Notes: generated by a model from the letters alone, not told the origin. Positions 1 through 8,239 are shown, numbered from the stretch's first letter. The stretch: DNA of 64,000 nucleotides from Prevotella sp. (GCA_017475005.1 JAFVGI010000015.1:17868-81867), one strand, 5' to 3'. A program made the numbers and translations.

Positions 1-24
1 AAGGCAAGTGCTCAAAGTTTCTAA
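1..24 (+). CDS. rpmB: 3' end of an upstream gene, probably ribosomal protein L28
   Basis: The first eight codons read K-A-S-A-Q-S-F-stop in frame, ending 20 nt before the L33 start. In Bacteroidales L28 (rpmB) normally precedes rpmG, so this is inferred to be the L28 C-terminus. Too little is present to recognise it by sequence alone. Confidence 0.35.
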   Translation, partial: KASAQSF

Positions 25-44
25 TATAAGAAGATTATAGAATT

Positions 45-233
45 ATGGCAAAGAAAGCAAAAGGCAATCGTGTTCAGGTAATCCTCGAATGCACAGAGAT
101 TAAGAATAGCGGCATGCCAGGCACAAGCCGTTATATCACTACAAAGAATCGTAAGAACACTCCAGAGCGTTTGGAGTTGATGAAGTATAACCCAATCCTT
201 AAGAAGATGACTCTTCACAAGGAAATAAAGTAA
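45..233 (+). CDS. rpmG: 50S ribosomal protein L33
   Basis: A 62-residue basic protein, normal length for bacterial L33, with the family features: an MAKKAKGNR start, the CTEIKNSG segment around residues 16-23 and the [17 protein letters not shown] core, ending in Lys-rich residues. It has a single Cys, so it is the zinc-independent form rather than the C+ form. It is a component of the large ribosomal subunit near the E site. It lies between the presumed L28 end and a DUF4295 gene, with a shared terminator downstream, so the three are probably one transcript. Confidence 0.95.
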   Translation: MAKKAKGNRVQVILECTEIKNSGMPGTSRYITTKNRKNTPERLELMKYNPILKKMTLHKEIK

Positions 234-247
234 ACACATTTTAGACT

Positions 248-403
248 ATGGCAAAGAAAGCGGTCGCTACCCTTCACGAAGGCTCTACTGATGGGCGCGC
301 ATACAGCAAAGTTATCAAGATGGTAAAAAGCCCTAAGACTGGTGCTTACATTTTCGACGAACAGATGGTTCGCAATGAAGACGTTCAGGCTTTTTTCAAG
401 TAA
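248..403 (+). CDS. DUF4295 family small basic protein
   Basis: A 51-residue ORF starting MAKKAVATLHEG and ending EDVQAFFK. It starts 14 nt after the L33 stop. The MAKKxVATL start, the Lys-rich middle and the IFDEQMV segment match the DUF4295 family, found after rpmB-rpmG in Bacteroidetes. The location suggests a ribosome-associated or assembly role, but no function is established from the sequence. It is short enough to be missed by gene callers with a 60-residue cut-off. Confidence 0.85.
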   Translation: MAKKAVATLHEGSTDGRAYSKVIKMVKSPKTGAYIFDEQMVRNEDVQAFFK

Positions 404-432
404 GAATACCATAATATAATATTATATAAAAG

Positions 433-479
433 GTTGCATTCGTCCTAACAGCAATGTTATTACGCATGCGACTTTTTTT
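433..479 (+). terminator. Intrinsic terminator after the L28-L33-DUF4295 genes
   Basis: A 10-bp stem with one mismatch (GTTGCATTCG at 433-442 against CGCATGCGAC at 463-472) is followed directly by seven T residues. It separates the ribosomal genes from the response regulator. Confidence 0.75.
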
Positions 480-510
480 ATTCCCACTATATATCTATAA
501 AACTCACAAT

Positions 511-1236
511 ATGGAGAAATTCAAGGTAGTCATTGTTGAAGATGTACCATTGGAGCTCAAGGGCACTGAGGGCTTGCTGAAGTCACAGGTTCCTGAAGCC
601 GAGATTGTCGGAACAGCATCTACAGAAGGTGAATATCTAAAGTTGATGCGCACAGTAACACCCGACCTTGTCCTCATGGATCTTGGCCTTCAGGGTTCTA
701 CGACTATCGGTGTGGAACTATGCCGCAACACGAAAGCCGACCATAAAGACATCAAGATTCTGGTCTTTACTGGCGAGTTACTCAACGAGAAACTCTGGGT
801 AGATGTTCTCGATGCTGGTGCTGACGGCATTATCCTTAAGACCGGCGAGATGCTCACCCGCACAGACATCATGAATGTTATGGCCGGCAAGAAGTTCGTC
901 TTCAACGAGCCTCTCATGGAGCAAATCATCGACATCTTCCGCAGCAGCATCAATGGCAGCATCATGAAGATGGAAGCCACCATCTCTTATGACATTGACG
1001 AATATGACGAGCGTTTCCTCAGACATCTGGCACTCGGATACACTAAAGACCAGATAACCAACCTCAAGGGAATGCCTTTTGGTGTGAAGAGCCTTGAAAA
1101 GCGCCAGGCAGAACTCGTACAGAAGCTCTTCCCTGACGGACACGGCGACTACGGAGTAAATGCTGTTCGTCTCGTAACACGAGCTTTCCAACTCCATATC
1201 TTGGACATCGATAATCTTGAGCCAGATGAAGAATAG
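511..1236 (+). CDS. Response regulator with degenerate C-terminal DNA-binding-like domain
   Basis: A 241-residue protein. Residues 1-125 form a receiver domain: acidic pair E10-D11, predicted phospho-acceptor D57 in LVLMDLGL, a Thr in the FTG turn and the conserved Lys in ILKTG. Residues 175-230 look like a divergent LuxR-type helix-turn-helix (LALGYTKDQIT then SLEKRQAELVQKLF). I chose the ATG at 511 because it begins the receiver fold; the frame is open upstream to 454 but that part lies in and after the terminator. No histidine kinase is adjacent. The last 11 nt overlap mltG, so the two are probably translationally coupled. Confidence 0.8.
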   Translation: MEKFKVVIVEDVPLELKGTEGLLKSQVPEAEIVGTASTEGEYLKLMRTVTPDLVLMDLGLQGSTTIGVELCRNTKADHKDIKILVFTGELLNEKLWVDVLDAGADGIILKTGEMLTRTDIMNVMAGKKFVFNEPLMEQIIDIFRSSINGSIMKMEATISYDIDEYDERFLRHLALGYTKDQITNLKGMPFGVKSLEKRQAELVQKLFPDGHGDYGVNAVRLVTRAFQLHILDIDNLEPDEE

Positions 1237-2245
1237 GTATTCCCACAAGGCGATATACGTTTTTCTCCTCATCATCTTTGGCGTGACAGCCTTCTATCTC
1301 TTTGCCCCTTTGAGCAAGGAGAAAGAAAACGTTTATCTCTATATCGATGACGATGACACCCCAGATTCCCTCTTCAATAAGATGGATGAACATTGTCACG
1401 ACTATGGTGCTACAGCTGTTATGACTCTCTCACGTCATTTCAACAAAGGCACTTTCCGTCCAGGTCGCTATACCATCACTCCAACAACGAATGCCTTTGT
1501 TTTGTTCCGCAATCTGCGAAATGGTAAACAAGAACCCCTCAACCTCGTCATTTCCGAGGTTCGCACTCGCGAAAAACTGGCCGACATAATAGCTCCCAAC
1601 CTTATGATGAGCAAGGAGGAACTGATGCGTTATCTTAACAATAACGATTCCCTCGCCTTTCTTGGAGCAGGCATTGACACCTGTACTGTTATCGCTCTCT
1701 TCATGCCCTATACCTATGAGGTATATTGGAACATTTCTCCACGCAAGTTGCTGAAGAAGATGCAGGAGAACCATAAAGCTTTCTGGAATGATGAGCGCAA
1801 AGCTAAGGCAAAAGCATTGGGACTCACTCCTATTGAGGTTCAGACTCTTGCCAGCATTGTTGACGAAGAAACCAACTATCTGCCCGAGAAGCCCACTGTT
1901 GCAGGAATGTATTATAATCGCCTGAAGACCGATATGCCTCTGCAGGCAGATCCAACTGTGAAGTTTGCAATGCAGAACTTCGCCCTCAAGCGCATCTACA
2001 ACAACATGCTTCTCTACCCATCACCCTATAACACCTACTACACTACCGGTCTCCCTCCAGGCCCTATCCGTATAGCATCCGTAGCAGGTATCGATGCCGT
2101 GTTGAACCTACATCATCACGACTTCCTGTATATGTGCGCCAAAGACGACCTTTCCGGCTCACATGTTTTTGCTGTAACATACCCCGAACATCTCCAAAAT
2201 GCCGCAAAATATACCGCTGCTCTCAATGCACGCGGCATAAAGTAG
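1226..2245 (+). CDS. mltG: Endolytic peptidoglycan transglycosylase MltG
   Basis: A 339-residue protein with a short cytoplasmic N-terminus, one membrane segment at about residues 9-28 and a periplasmic YceG/MltG domain. The motif ASIVDEETN (about 209-217) is the family's catalytic Glu region, followed by AGMYYNRLKTDMPLQADPTVK and the TGLPPGPI segment. The enzyme cleaves nascent glycan strands and is thought to set chain length. The ATG at 1226 overlaps the regulator stop codon region; an in-frame TTG lies 9 nt upstream at 1217. Length is typical. Confidence 0.92.
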   Translation: MKNRYSHKAIYVFLLIIFGVTAFYLFAPLSKEKENVYLYIDDDDTPDSLFNKMDEHCHDYGATAVMTLSRHFNKGTFRPGRYTITPTTNAFVLFRNLRNGKQEPLNLVISEVRTREKLADIIAPNLMMSKEELMRYLNNNDSLAFLGAGIDTCTVIALFMPYTYEVYWNISPRKLLKKMQENHKAFWNDERKAKAKALGLTPIEVQTLASIVDEETNYLPEKPTVAGMYYNRLKTDMPLQADPTVKFAMQNFALKRIYNNMLLYPSPYNTYYTTGLPPGPIRIASVAGIDAVLNLHHHDFLYMCAKDDLSGSHVFAVTYPEHLQNAAKYTAALNARGIK

Positions 2246-2261
2246 TTAAAAAAATATAAAT

Positions 2262-2297
2262 TATGTATGTGCGCACACATATACATACGCGCGCATG
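2262..2297. repeat. 36-bp perfect alternating purine/pyrimidine tract
   Basis: From 2262 to 2297 every base alternates pyrimidine and purine without exception, with CG, CA and TA steps. It includes the 10-bp palindrome TGTGCGCACA at 2268-2277. It sits 13 nt upstream of the rpsA -7 element, so it spans the position expected for the -33 element. Confidence 0.85.
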
Positions 2298-2309
2298 AGA
2301 TTTTTTTTA

Positions 2310-2317
2310 TACCTTTG
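2310..2317 (+). promoter_or_regulatory. Bacteroidetes-type -7 element of the rpsA promoter
   Basis: TACCTTTG matches the Bacteroidetes TAnnTTTG element, 49 nt before the chosen rpsA ATG. No convincing TTTG -33 element is seen because the alternating purine/pyrimidine tract occupies that position. Confidence 0.75.
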
Positions 2318-2365
2318 CATCCGCTTTTCCCAATTCAGGGGGAGCATAAATATTTAATTAACATT

Positions 2366-4147
2366 ATGTCTAACTTTAAAAATGTACAGCCACTCGACGA
2401 CTTCAATTGGGAAGAGTTCGAGAATGGTAGTATCTCAAACGCAAGCAAGGAGGCTCAGGAAGAGTCTTACGCTGCAACACTTAACAAGGTGTCTGAAGGT
2501 CAGGTAGCAGAAGGCACCGTAATCTCTATCGACAAGAAAGAGGTTATCGTAAATATCGGTTACAAGAGCGACGGTATTATCCCAGCTACTGAGTTCCGTT
2601 ACAATCCTGACCTGAAAATTGGTGACAAGGTAGAAGTTTACGTTGACACCCAAGAAGACAAGAAGGGACAGCTCGTTCTTTCTCACAAGAAGGCTCGCAT
2701 GTCAAAGAGTTGGGACCGTGTTAACGAGGCCCTCAACAATGAGGAAATCGTTCAGGGTTACATCAAGTGCCGCACTAAGGGTGGTATGATTGTTGACGTA
2801 TTCGGCATCGAGGCATTCTTACCAGGCTCACAGATTGATGTACATCCAATCCGCGACTACGACATTTTCGTAGGCAAGACGATGGAGTTCAAGATTGTGA
2901 AAATCAATCAGGAGTTCCGCAACGTTGTTGTATCTCACAAGGCACTTATCGAGGCAGAGCTCGAAGCTCAGAAGGCAGAAATCATGTCTAAGCTCGAGAA
3001 GGGTCAGGTTTATGAGGGAACCGTTAAGAACATCACTTCTTACGGTGTATTCATCGACCTCGGCGGTGTTGACGGACTCGTACATATTACAGACCTCTCT
3101 TGGGGCCGCGTAAGCGATCCACACGAGGTAGTAGAACTCGACCAGAAGATCAAGGTTGTTATTCTCGACTTCGATGACGAGAAGAAGCGCATTGCTCTTG
3201 GTTTGAAGCAGCTCACTCCACACCCATGGGATGCACTTGATCCAAACATCAAGGTTGGTGACCGCATCAAGGGTAAGGTAGTTGTTATCGCTGACTACGG
3301 AGCATTCGTAGAGGTAGCACCAGGCGTTGAAGGACTCATCCACGTTTCTGAGATGTCTTGGAGCCAGCACCTGCGTTCAGCACAGGACTTCCTGCATGTT
3401 GGTGACGAGGTGGAGGCAGAAATCCTCACTCTCGACCGCGACGAGCGCAAGATGTCTCTCGGCATCCGTCAGCTCAAGGAAGACCCATGGGCAACTATCG
3501 AGGAGAAGTATCCTGTAGGTTCTAAGCACACAGCAAAGGTACGCAACTTCACTAACTTCGGTATCTTCGTAGAGCTCGAGGAAGGTGTTGACGGCCTCAT
3601 CCACATCTCTGACCTCTCATGGACAAAGAAGGTTAAGCACCCATCAGAGTTCACAAAGGTTGGTGAGACAATCGAGGTAGTAGTACTCGAGATAGACAAG
3701 GAAAATCGTCGTCTCTCTCTTGGTCACAAGCAGCTTGAGGACAATCCTTGGGATACATACGAGACAATCTATACCGCTGGTTCTGTACACAAAGGTGTTG
3801 TTTCAGAGGTTATGGAGAAGGGCGCTGTTATCACCCTCAACGAAGGTGGTGAAGGCTTCGCAACTCCAAAGCACCTTGTTAAGGAAGACGGCACACAGGC
3901 ACAGAAGGGTGAAGAGCTCGACTTCCAGGTAATAGAGTTCGTTAAGGATTCTAAGCGCATCATCCTCTCTCACTCTCGTACATTCGAGCCAGAGAAGGAA
4001 GTAGAAGAGAAGAAGGCTCGCACAGCAAAGCGCCCAGCAGCTAAGAAGGACGAAGCTTCAATCAACAATGTTGCAGCATCTCAGTCACTTGGCGACTTCG
4101 ACGCACTTGCAAACCTGAAGGCACAGATGGAGAAGGGTGACGAGTAA
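2366..4147 (+). CDS. rpsA: 30S ribosomal protein S1
   Basis: A 593-residue protein with six S1/OB repeats. The last four are clearest, each with a G-x-x-x-x-G-x-V then Y/F-G-x-F-V/I-x-L pattern (for example YEGTVKNITSYGVFIDLGG). The C-terminal tail is Lys/Ala-rich. S1 binds mRNA and unfolds leaders during initiation. In Bacteroidetes, which largely lack Shine-Dalgarno sequences, S1-dependent recruitment is thought to matter more. The start at 2366 (MSNFKNVQPLDDFNWEEF) lies downstream of the promoter; the frame is open to 2267 but that part precedes the predicted transcript start. Confidence 0.96.
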   Translation: MSNFKNVQPLDDFNWEEFENGSISNASKEAQEESYAATLNKVSEGQVAEGTVISIDKKEVIVNIGYKSDGIIPATEFRYNPDLKIGDKVEVYVDTQEDKKGQLVLSHKKARMSKSWDRVNEALNNEEIVQGYIKCRTKGGMIVDVFGIEAFLPGSQIDVHPIRDYDIFVGKTMEFKIVKINQEFRNVVVSHKALIEAELEAQKAEIMSKLEKGQVYEGTVKNITSYGVFIDLGGVDGLVHITDLSWGRVSDPHEVVELDQKIKVVILDFDDEKKRIALGLKQLTPHPWDALDPNIKVGDRIKGKVVVIADYGAFVEVAPGVEGLIHVSEMSWSQHLRSAQDFLHVGDEVEAEILTLDRDERKMSLGIRQLKEDPWATIEEKYPVGSKHTAKVRNFTNFGIFVELEEGVDGLIHISDLSWTKKVKHPSEFTKVGETIEVVVLEIDKENRRLSLGHKQLEDNPWDTYETIYTAGSVHKGVVSEVMEKGAVITLNEGGEGFATPKHLVKEDGTQAQKGEELDFQVIEFVKDSKRIILSHSRTFEPEKEVEEKKARTAKRPAAKKDEASINNVAASQSLGDFDALANLKAQMEKGDE

Positions 4148-4174
4148 TCTTCCCCACTCCACAGTATAAACAAA

Positions 4175-4209
4175 GAGAGGATGCTTTTTAAGGCATCCTC
4201 TTTTTTTTA
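4175..4209 (+). terminator. rpsA intrinsic terminator
   Basis: GAGGATGC (4177-4184) pairs with GCATCCTC (4193-4200) across an 8-nt loop and is followed by a run of T residues. Confidence 0.9.
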
Positions 4210-4248
4210 TTCCAATAAGTCTTATAGGACCCATAGGGCTTATAGGCC

Positions 4249-4752
4249 TTACTTAAACTGCTTCAGCATATTCATGTAAGAATCTCCGTCAGCATATGCG
4301 AGGCCGAACTGCAAGGTCTTTGGTGTCTCAAAGAATGCCGCCATCGTCACTTCATCATAGTAAGCCACAATCTTCCCACCATCCATGAAAAGATACTGAT
4401 AATCCCTGTATCTGTCCTCCATAAGCGCCTTTACCGATGCAGCATCAGATTCTGCCGTAAACTTCTCCTTCAGCTCATAAGTGCGGCTGGTCAATAGCAG
4501 CAGGACAAGTTTGTCACCTTTGAAGCCAAACCTCACATTGGCCCATTCATAGTCATCAACCTCCATATCATGGGCTGTTATTCTATTTGTCCCAGGGGTA
4601 AATTCCTTCCCCATTCCTCTCAGCATCTCCTCCACCTGCTGGCGCGTAGAAACGCCCAGCTCAAGGTCGAAGAAACGCCTCTGAATCTGCGCCTCCGCCG
4701 CTATCGCAACAAACAAAGCAAATAGAAACAATATCCTCCGCATTTTTCTCAT
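4249..4752 (-). CDS. Small secreted protein, function unknown
   Basis: A 167-residue protein starting MRKMRRILFLFALFVAIAAE, a clear Sec signal peptide with probable cleavage after AEA before QIQRR. The mature part has no family I recognise; it begins with a segment reading FFDLELGVSTRQQVEEML, resembling the short bacterial SmpA-like pattern in which 'G.s..qv...l' follows a strand. ATG 4752 and ATG 4743 are both possible starts. A good promoter lies 21 nt upstream. It is convergent with rpsA and monocistronic. Confidence 0.7.
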   Translation of the reverse strand: MRKMRRILFLFALFVAIAAEAQIQRRFFDLELGVSTRQQVEEMLRGMGKEFTPGTNRITAHDMEVDDYEWANVRFGFKGDKLVLLLLTSRTYELKEKFTAESDAASVKALMEDRYRDYQYLFMDGGKIVAYYDEVTMAAFFETPKTLQFGLAYADGDSYMNMLKQFK

Positions 4753-4772
4753 TTTAGTTATAATTCTGTTTG

Positions 4773-4804
4773 CAAAAATAAATAATTTATTCCTAACCTC
4801 CAAA
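4773..4804 (-). promoter_or_regulatory. Promoter of the small secreted protein
   Basis: On the minus strand TTTG (4804-4801), a 20-nt spacer and TATTTTTG (4780-4773) match the Bacteroidetes -33/-7 consensus exactly. Confidence 0.8.
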
Positions 4805-5016
4805 TTTTTGGCGTCAAAATAGTTTCACCTGTATATTCCAGTGTCTGACTTTCTTATATTTTAACAAAAACAAAGAAAACCCTTTTCGATGTTTGTATGT
4901 TCCGTTGGAACTTTGTGTTAAGTGTTATGCCTTTGTCTTTAAAAATGAACTTTTACGCCTAAGTCACATCCCTTACCACATAACTATCGTTATTACAACC
5001 CTCGAAAAGAAAAACC

Positions 5017-5030
5017 CCGCTCATGAGCGG
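5017..5030. terminator. Palindromic hairpin flanked by A and T runs
   Basis: CCGCTCATGAGCGG is a perfect 14-bp palindrome with A-runs on both sides (T-runs on the minus strand), so it could act as a small terminator. No gene ends next to it. Confidence 0.4.
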
Positions 5031-5153
5031 AAAAAACCGCTGCGCAATGAATCTTAAACTCCTTAAACACTTAAACTTTTAAACTATTATGCAAATCAGT
5101 CAATTACATTGTTTGGTTTTCTGGGCCGGCGTTGAGCTCAGGCCGGGGTTTTT

Positions 5154-5282
5154 GCCCTCCGTAGGATTGGCCTACCTTGGTAGGTGCTGGTGATGGCAGT
5201 AGGTGCAATGGAAGTTTGCTTACAATTGCACAGGCTGACAGCAACGGCTAAGGCCCTGAAAGGGTAGAATCCTACGAGAGGG
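5154..5282 (+). ncRNA. Candidate structured RNA, possibly 6S-like
   Basis: The segment closes on itself: GCCCTCCGTAGGATT at 5154-5168 pairs with AATCCTACGAGAGGG at 5268-5282 with one or two bulged bases. Inside are nested helices: CTACC with GGTAG, TGCTG with CAGCA, and the inner stem GTGCAAT with ATTGCAC. A long hairpin interrupted by internal loops is the 6S RNA architecture. Bacteroidales 6S RNAs are divergent, so this is an inference from shape only. There is no ORF. The strand is uncertain; plus is preferred because a T-run follows at 5294. A riboswitch is less likely because no coding start follows. Confidence 0.35.
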
Positions 5283-5370
5283 ATGTTATTTCGGTTTTTG
5301 TTTCAAAGCCCTGCGCGCAAGCTAAACACAGGATTTTACCAGTGAACCTCAAAATGGGCAAAGAACCTTG

Positions 5371-5410
5371 TAACGGTTAACGGTTAAAGGTTAACGGTTA
5401 AAGTTGAAAT
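5371..5410. repeat. Heptamer array of GGTTAAC/GGTTAAA units
   Basis: After TAAC come GGTTAAC, GGTTAAA, GGTTAAC, GGTTAAA and GTTGAAA: five consecutive 7-bp units with one to three differences. Each GGTTAA unit contains TAA on both strands. Confidence 0.85.
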
Positions 5411-5495
5411 GTTTTTATTTTTTTTGTCTCCCTAAGGGGGAAATTGTTTTAATCTCCCGAGGGAAAAGATTTTTCCCCTAAGGAAAAATTCCATT

Positions 5496-5574
5496 CAAGG
5501 GCCTAAAACACCTGTCCAAAGCCCTAAAACATGTGTCCAAGGGCCTTGAACATATGTTTCAGGCCCTTGAACAG
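5496..5574. repeat. Degenerate 21-22-bp tandem repeat, 3.7 copies
   Basis: Copies begin at 5496, 5517, 5538 and 5560. All start CAAGGGC or a near variant, followed by CTAAAAC or CTTGAAC. The 21-bp unit equals three 7-bp blocks, as in the other arrays in the window. Confidence 0.75.
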
Positions 5575-5633
5575 AAAATATCTCTAGGAGAAAAGAAAAA
5601 TCTCCCTCGGACAAAAATAATATTCTCCACCCA

Positions 5634-5671
5634 TAAAAAAAAACTCACACAGACATCAAAATCTGTGTGAG
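5634..5671 (-). terminator. Terminator downstream of the peptide and surface-protein genes
   Basis: CTCACACAGA (5644-5653) pairs with TCTGTGTGAG (5662-5671); on the minus strand nine T residues follow. A shorter T-run on the other side could make it bidirectional. Confidence 0.85.
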
Positions 5672-5766
5672 CTTTTATATTTAGGATGAGCTAAAGGCTA
5701 ACAGCCAAAAGCGTATATTAAAGTAAAATCCTAGAATGTCATTCTACTAAAAGAATTCTTCACTTT

Positions 5767-5949
5767 TCACTCTTCACTATCAAAGTCCTCGTCCCATCCA
5801 GAGAAGCGGCCGCGACGAGTACCTGAGATGGTGCCACCTTCAGAATAATCTTCAGCATCTTTCAAGTTAACTGGGGTTGAATTGGCAATCATTCCAACGG
5901 TAGATACATTCACTACTAACAGTGTTGGATTTATATATGTCTTTTTCAT
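5767..5949 (-). CDS. 60-residue peptide of the MKKTYxNPT type
   Basis: The ORF starts MKKTYINPTLLVVNVSTVGM and ends with an Arg/Gly then acidic tail (RRGRFSGWDEDFDSEE). Short proteins with an MKKTYxxP start, a hydrophobic Val/Leu strand and a variable tail are common and uncharacterised in Prevotella; that comparison is from memory of the genus. It starts 22 nt after the stop of the large surface protein, on the same strand and before one terminator, so the two are probably co-transcribed. It has no typical Sec signal. It could be a leader-type peptide or a partner of the surface protein; the role is unknown. Confidence 0.65.
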   Translation of the reverse strand: MKKTYINPTLLVVNVSTVGMIANSTPVNLKDAEDYSEGGTISGTRRGRFSGWDEDFDSEE

Positions 5950-5971
5950 TGTTCTTATCTCCTTTCTTAAA

Positions 5972-8180
5972 TTACTTAATCTGTGCACCTGCAGCGTTAA
6001 ACTTCTTGCCATTCTTTACGATGACGATCTTACCATTCTCGATGTATTTTCTATCAGGATTCAAGAAATTCTGAGCCTCAGAAACCTCACCAATTCCTGT
6101 TACAGAACCTCCAATAAAGCGTGCTGCTATGCGTGCTCCACTAACAACTGATGTTGGCACTTTGAAGTAAGCACGGAAGGCAGGAAGAGTAGCAGCATTT
6201 GTAACAATCTTTACCAATGAGCCATCATTATAAGCAAAGTAGCTGTACTCCGCACCACTTGCTGGGATTGTTGTAGCCTCAAGTGTACCAATGAACTCTA
6301 TGTCACTCTTTGTTGTGACAAGGCTTACAGGTGTTGCAGCAATACTCTTACCTGTCTCTGAGAGAGAAAGACTACCAGCAGTTGTAGTAACAAGATAAGG
6401 CTTATTAGCCTCAGGTGCAGCCACAGAAGTGAAGTTCATCGTACTTCCTTCTACACTATCAAACTCATAGAAAGTACCCAGTGAATAAGCCTCTTCCTCT
6501 GTCAAAGCGAAAGGCAGGCAAACAGTAGTGGTCTTATCAGCTGTGAATGTACGATTATAAGTAGGTGCTGCAGTTGCAGTAAAGTCTCCAGAAGCCTTGA
6601 AAGGTTTACCATCTGTCAATTCAAGATTAGCGCAAGTACCACTCGTAATTACATTCTTAGTATTTGCCAATGCGCCGTTTCCTGTCGTTCCAAGGAACAG
6701 ACAATTTGGGTTAGCACTTGTCAAAAGAGTACGACCAGCTACTGAGTTAGTTGTAATACCTGTTACACCTGTTGCATCAATACATGTTGCAGAAGCATCT
6801 GCAAGAGCTGCCACAGTTTCAGCAAGTGGCATACCACAACCAGTAAGAGTATATTGCGGAGCATTAGCTGCAGGAGTATTGTAAACCACAATATTCGTTA
6901 TGTTTCGACCTGTATGTACACCATCGTTATCAGCTTTTATGCTCTTTAATGCAACCTTATCACCCCATTTTACAATAGTAGAAAGATCCAAAGAATAATA
7001 TTTCTCCGTTTCATGCCACGTTGCTACTGATGTGTTTTTTTGGATTGTAGCTGATTTATCAGCATTTATAAAGAAAGCACGGAATCCATCAGAACTACTC
7101 TTACAATAGATACGCAACTCAGAATATGCAGTAAGGTCAGCATAGTGTGTAGGATCTCCGCTATAGTTACCATAATAGGTATCACTTGTGCCATTCATAT
7201 TCCAATCAGGAGTTGCTGTACCAGAACCATCAATTTTGTTCCACGGTAAAGACTTTAATTGTGTTTCACCAGCCTTTGCACATGACATCGTTTTAAGCAT
7301 AAATTCAACAGAAGAAATGGTCAAACTCATTTCTTTCTTTGCAGCTGCTGCGTCAGACTCCCATACCAACTTCTTCACAGGTTTATTATTAATGAATGCA
7401 TTTGTAGCATTATCATCAATTCCAGAAGGATTCCATGTATTAGACCATTTAATACTATTCCATGTATTAATTAAGGAATTATCTTCATCATAAAAACGGA
7501 GTCTATTAACAATATCATCATCACCAGAGCGTACAACATTAAAATGTTTCAGATTCCTTAAATCTACAGGAGATGACAGTATTAATTCCAAGGTACCTGC
7601 CGTTCCATCAGAAGTAAGAACACCAGTCCCTTCATTATATGAAAGACCACCTGTTGCAACTAAGTCCCCTTTTTCAATAACAGCCTTTCCTGTTGCATCA
7701 AAATCCAAAGTTGTAGGTTTTTCAATATAGAAATTTGTAACAACAGCAGAGCCAGAAGCAGAATTTGTATTCAATCGAATAGCAGTAACAGTCTTTAGGT
7801 CTTCAACAGTTATTTTATCCGCTGCAAATTGCAAGTTGAAGTCATTAAGAATATCCAATACGATATTGCCATTTCCTGCAATAGATTTTCCTGTAAAGGT
7901 CTTGTTGTTTGCAAGAATATCGACACGAAATGCATTTTCCACGTTAGACACAGTCAGGCCAATTGTAGTATATGCGCTAAGGTCACCAGAAAAAGAACCG
8001 CCAGGTACAGCCATAAAAGCATAAGAACTAGCAGTCCATGCAAAAGTGTTTGTTCCAGCAGTCCAAGAAGCACTTCCTGTAGCACTAGCAGTACTCAAAT
8101 CTGCATACTTTTTAGTCGCATAAGAATTTGCCCCCCCCCAGAAGGAAGAGAGACATCATTAGAAATAAAAATTTTTTCAT
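5972..8180 (-). CDS. Large secreted surface protein interrupted by a frameshift at a G9 tract
   Basis: From the ATG at 8180 the frame encodes a signal peptide (MKKFLFLMMSLFLLGG), then meets nine G residues (plus strand C, 8131-8139) and stops after six more codons. The frame open from 8140 to 5972 encodes about 700 further residues beginning ANSYATKKYADLSTA. Removing one G (or adding two) joins signal peptide and body exactly. The body looks like beta-rich modules without a family I can name, with repeated 'LTAYSELRIYCKSS'-like carbohydrate-binding-type stretches. The C-terminal tail, ending VIVKNGKKFNAAGAQIK, is typical of Prevotella surface proteins. As read, the gene is off. Confidence 0.75.
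8131..8139. repeat. Homopolymeric C9/G9 tract in a signal-peptide coding region
   Basis: Nine consecutive C on the plus strand (G on the coding strand), placed after the Leu-rich core of the signal peptide. Eight G would be in frame. It is either a phase-variation tract or a sequencing or assembly length error. Confidence 0.9.
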
Positions 8181-8231
8181 TCGTTTTTTAATTTAAAGGT
8201 TTTATTATTAATTTTTCAAATTATTCGGGTG

Positions 8232-8239
8232 CAAAGGTA
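8232..8239 (-). promoter_or_regulatory. -7 element for the surface-protein gene
   Basis: The minus strand reads TACCTTTG, 52 nt upstream of the ATG at 8180. No clear TTTG is seen 19-21 nt further upstream. Confidence 0.6.

Larger units (their letters stand above)
5283..5643. other. Intergenic stretch with repeats and hairpins, no gene
   Basis: No supported ORF is present. The stretch holds a heptamer array (5371-5410), a run of small hairpins built from CCCTAAGG, TCCCGAGGGA and TCTAGGAGA-like palindromes (about 5430-5600), and a degenerate 21-bp tandem repeat (5496-5574). Confidence 0.7.

Noticed and set aside
778-1275. Minus-strand ORF of 165 residues opposite the response regulator
   Set aside because: It is a shadow of the real gene with no family motif or start context; the same applies to other antisense ORFs over rpsA, alaS, topB and A2M.
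2267-2365. Longer rpsA reading beginning at 2267
   Set aside because: It reads through the alternating tract and upstream of the promoter's expected start site.
5154-5282. Riboswitch reading of the structured RNA
   Set aside because: No known riboswitch core such as TPP, cobalamin or SAM is seen, and no plus-strand coding start follows within 500 bp.
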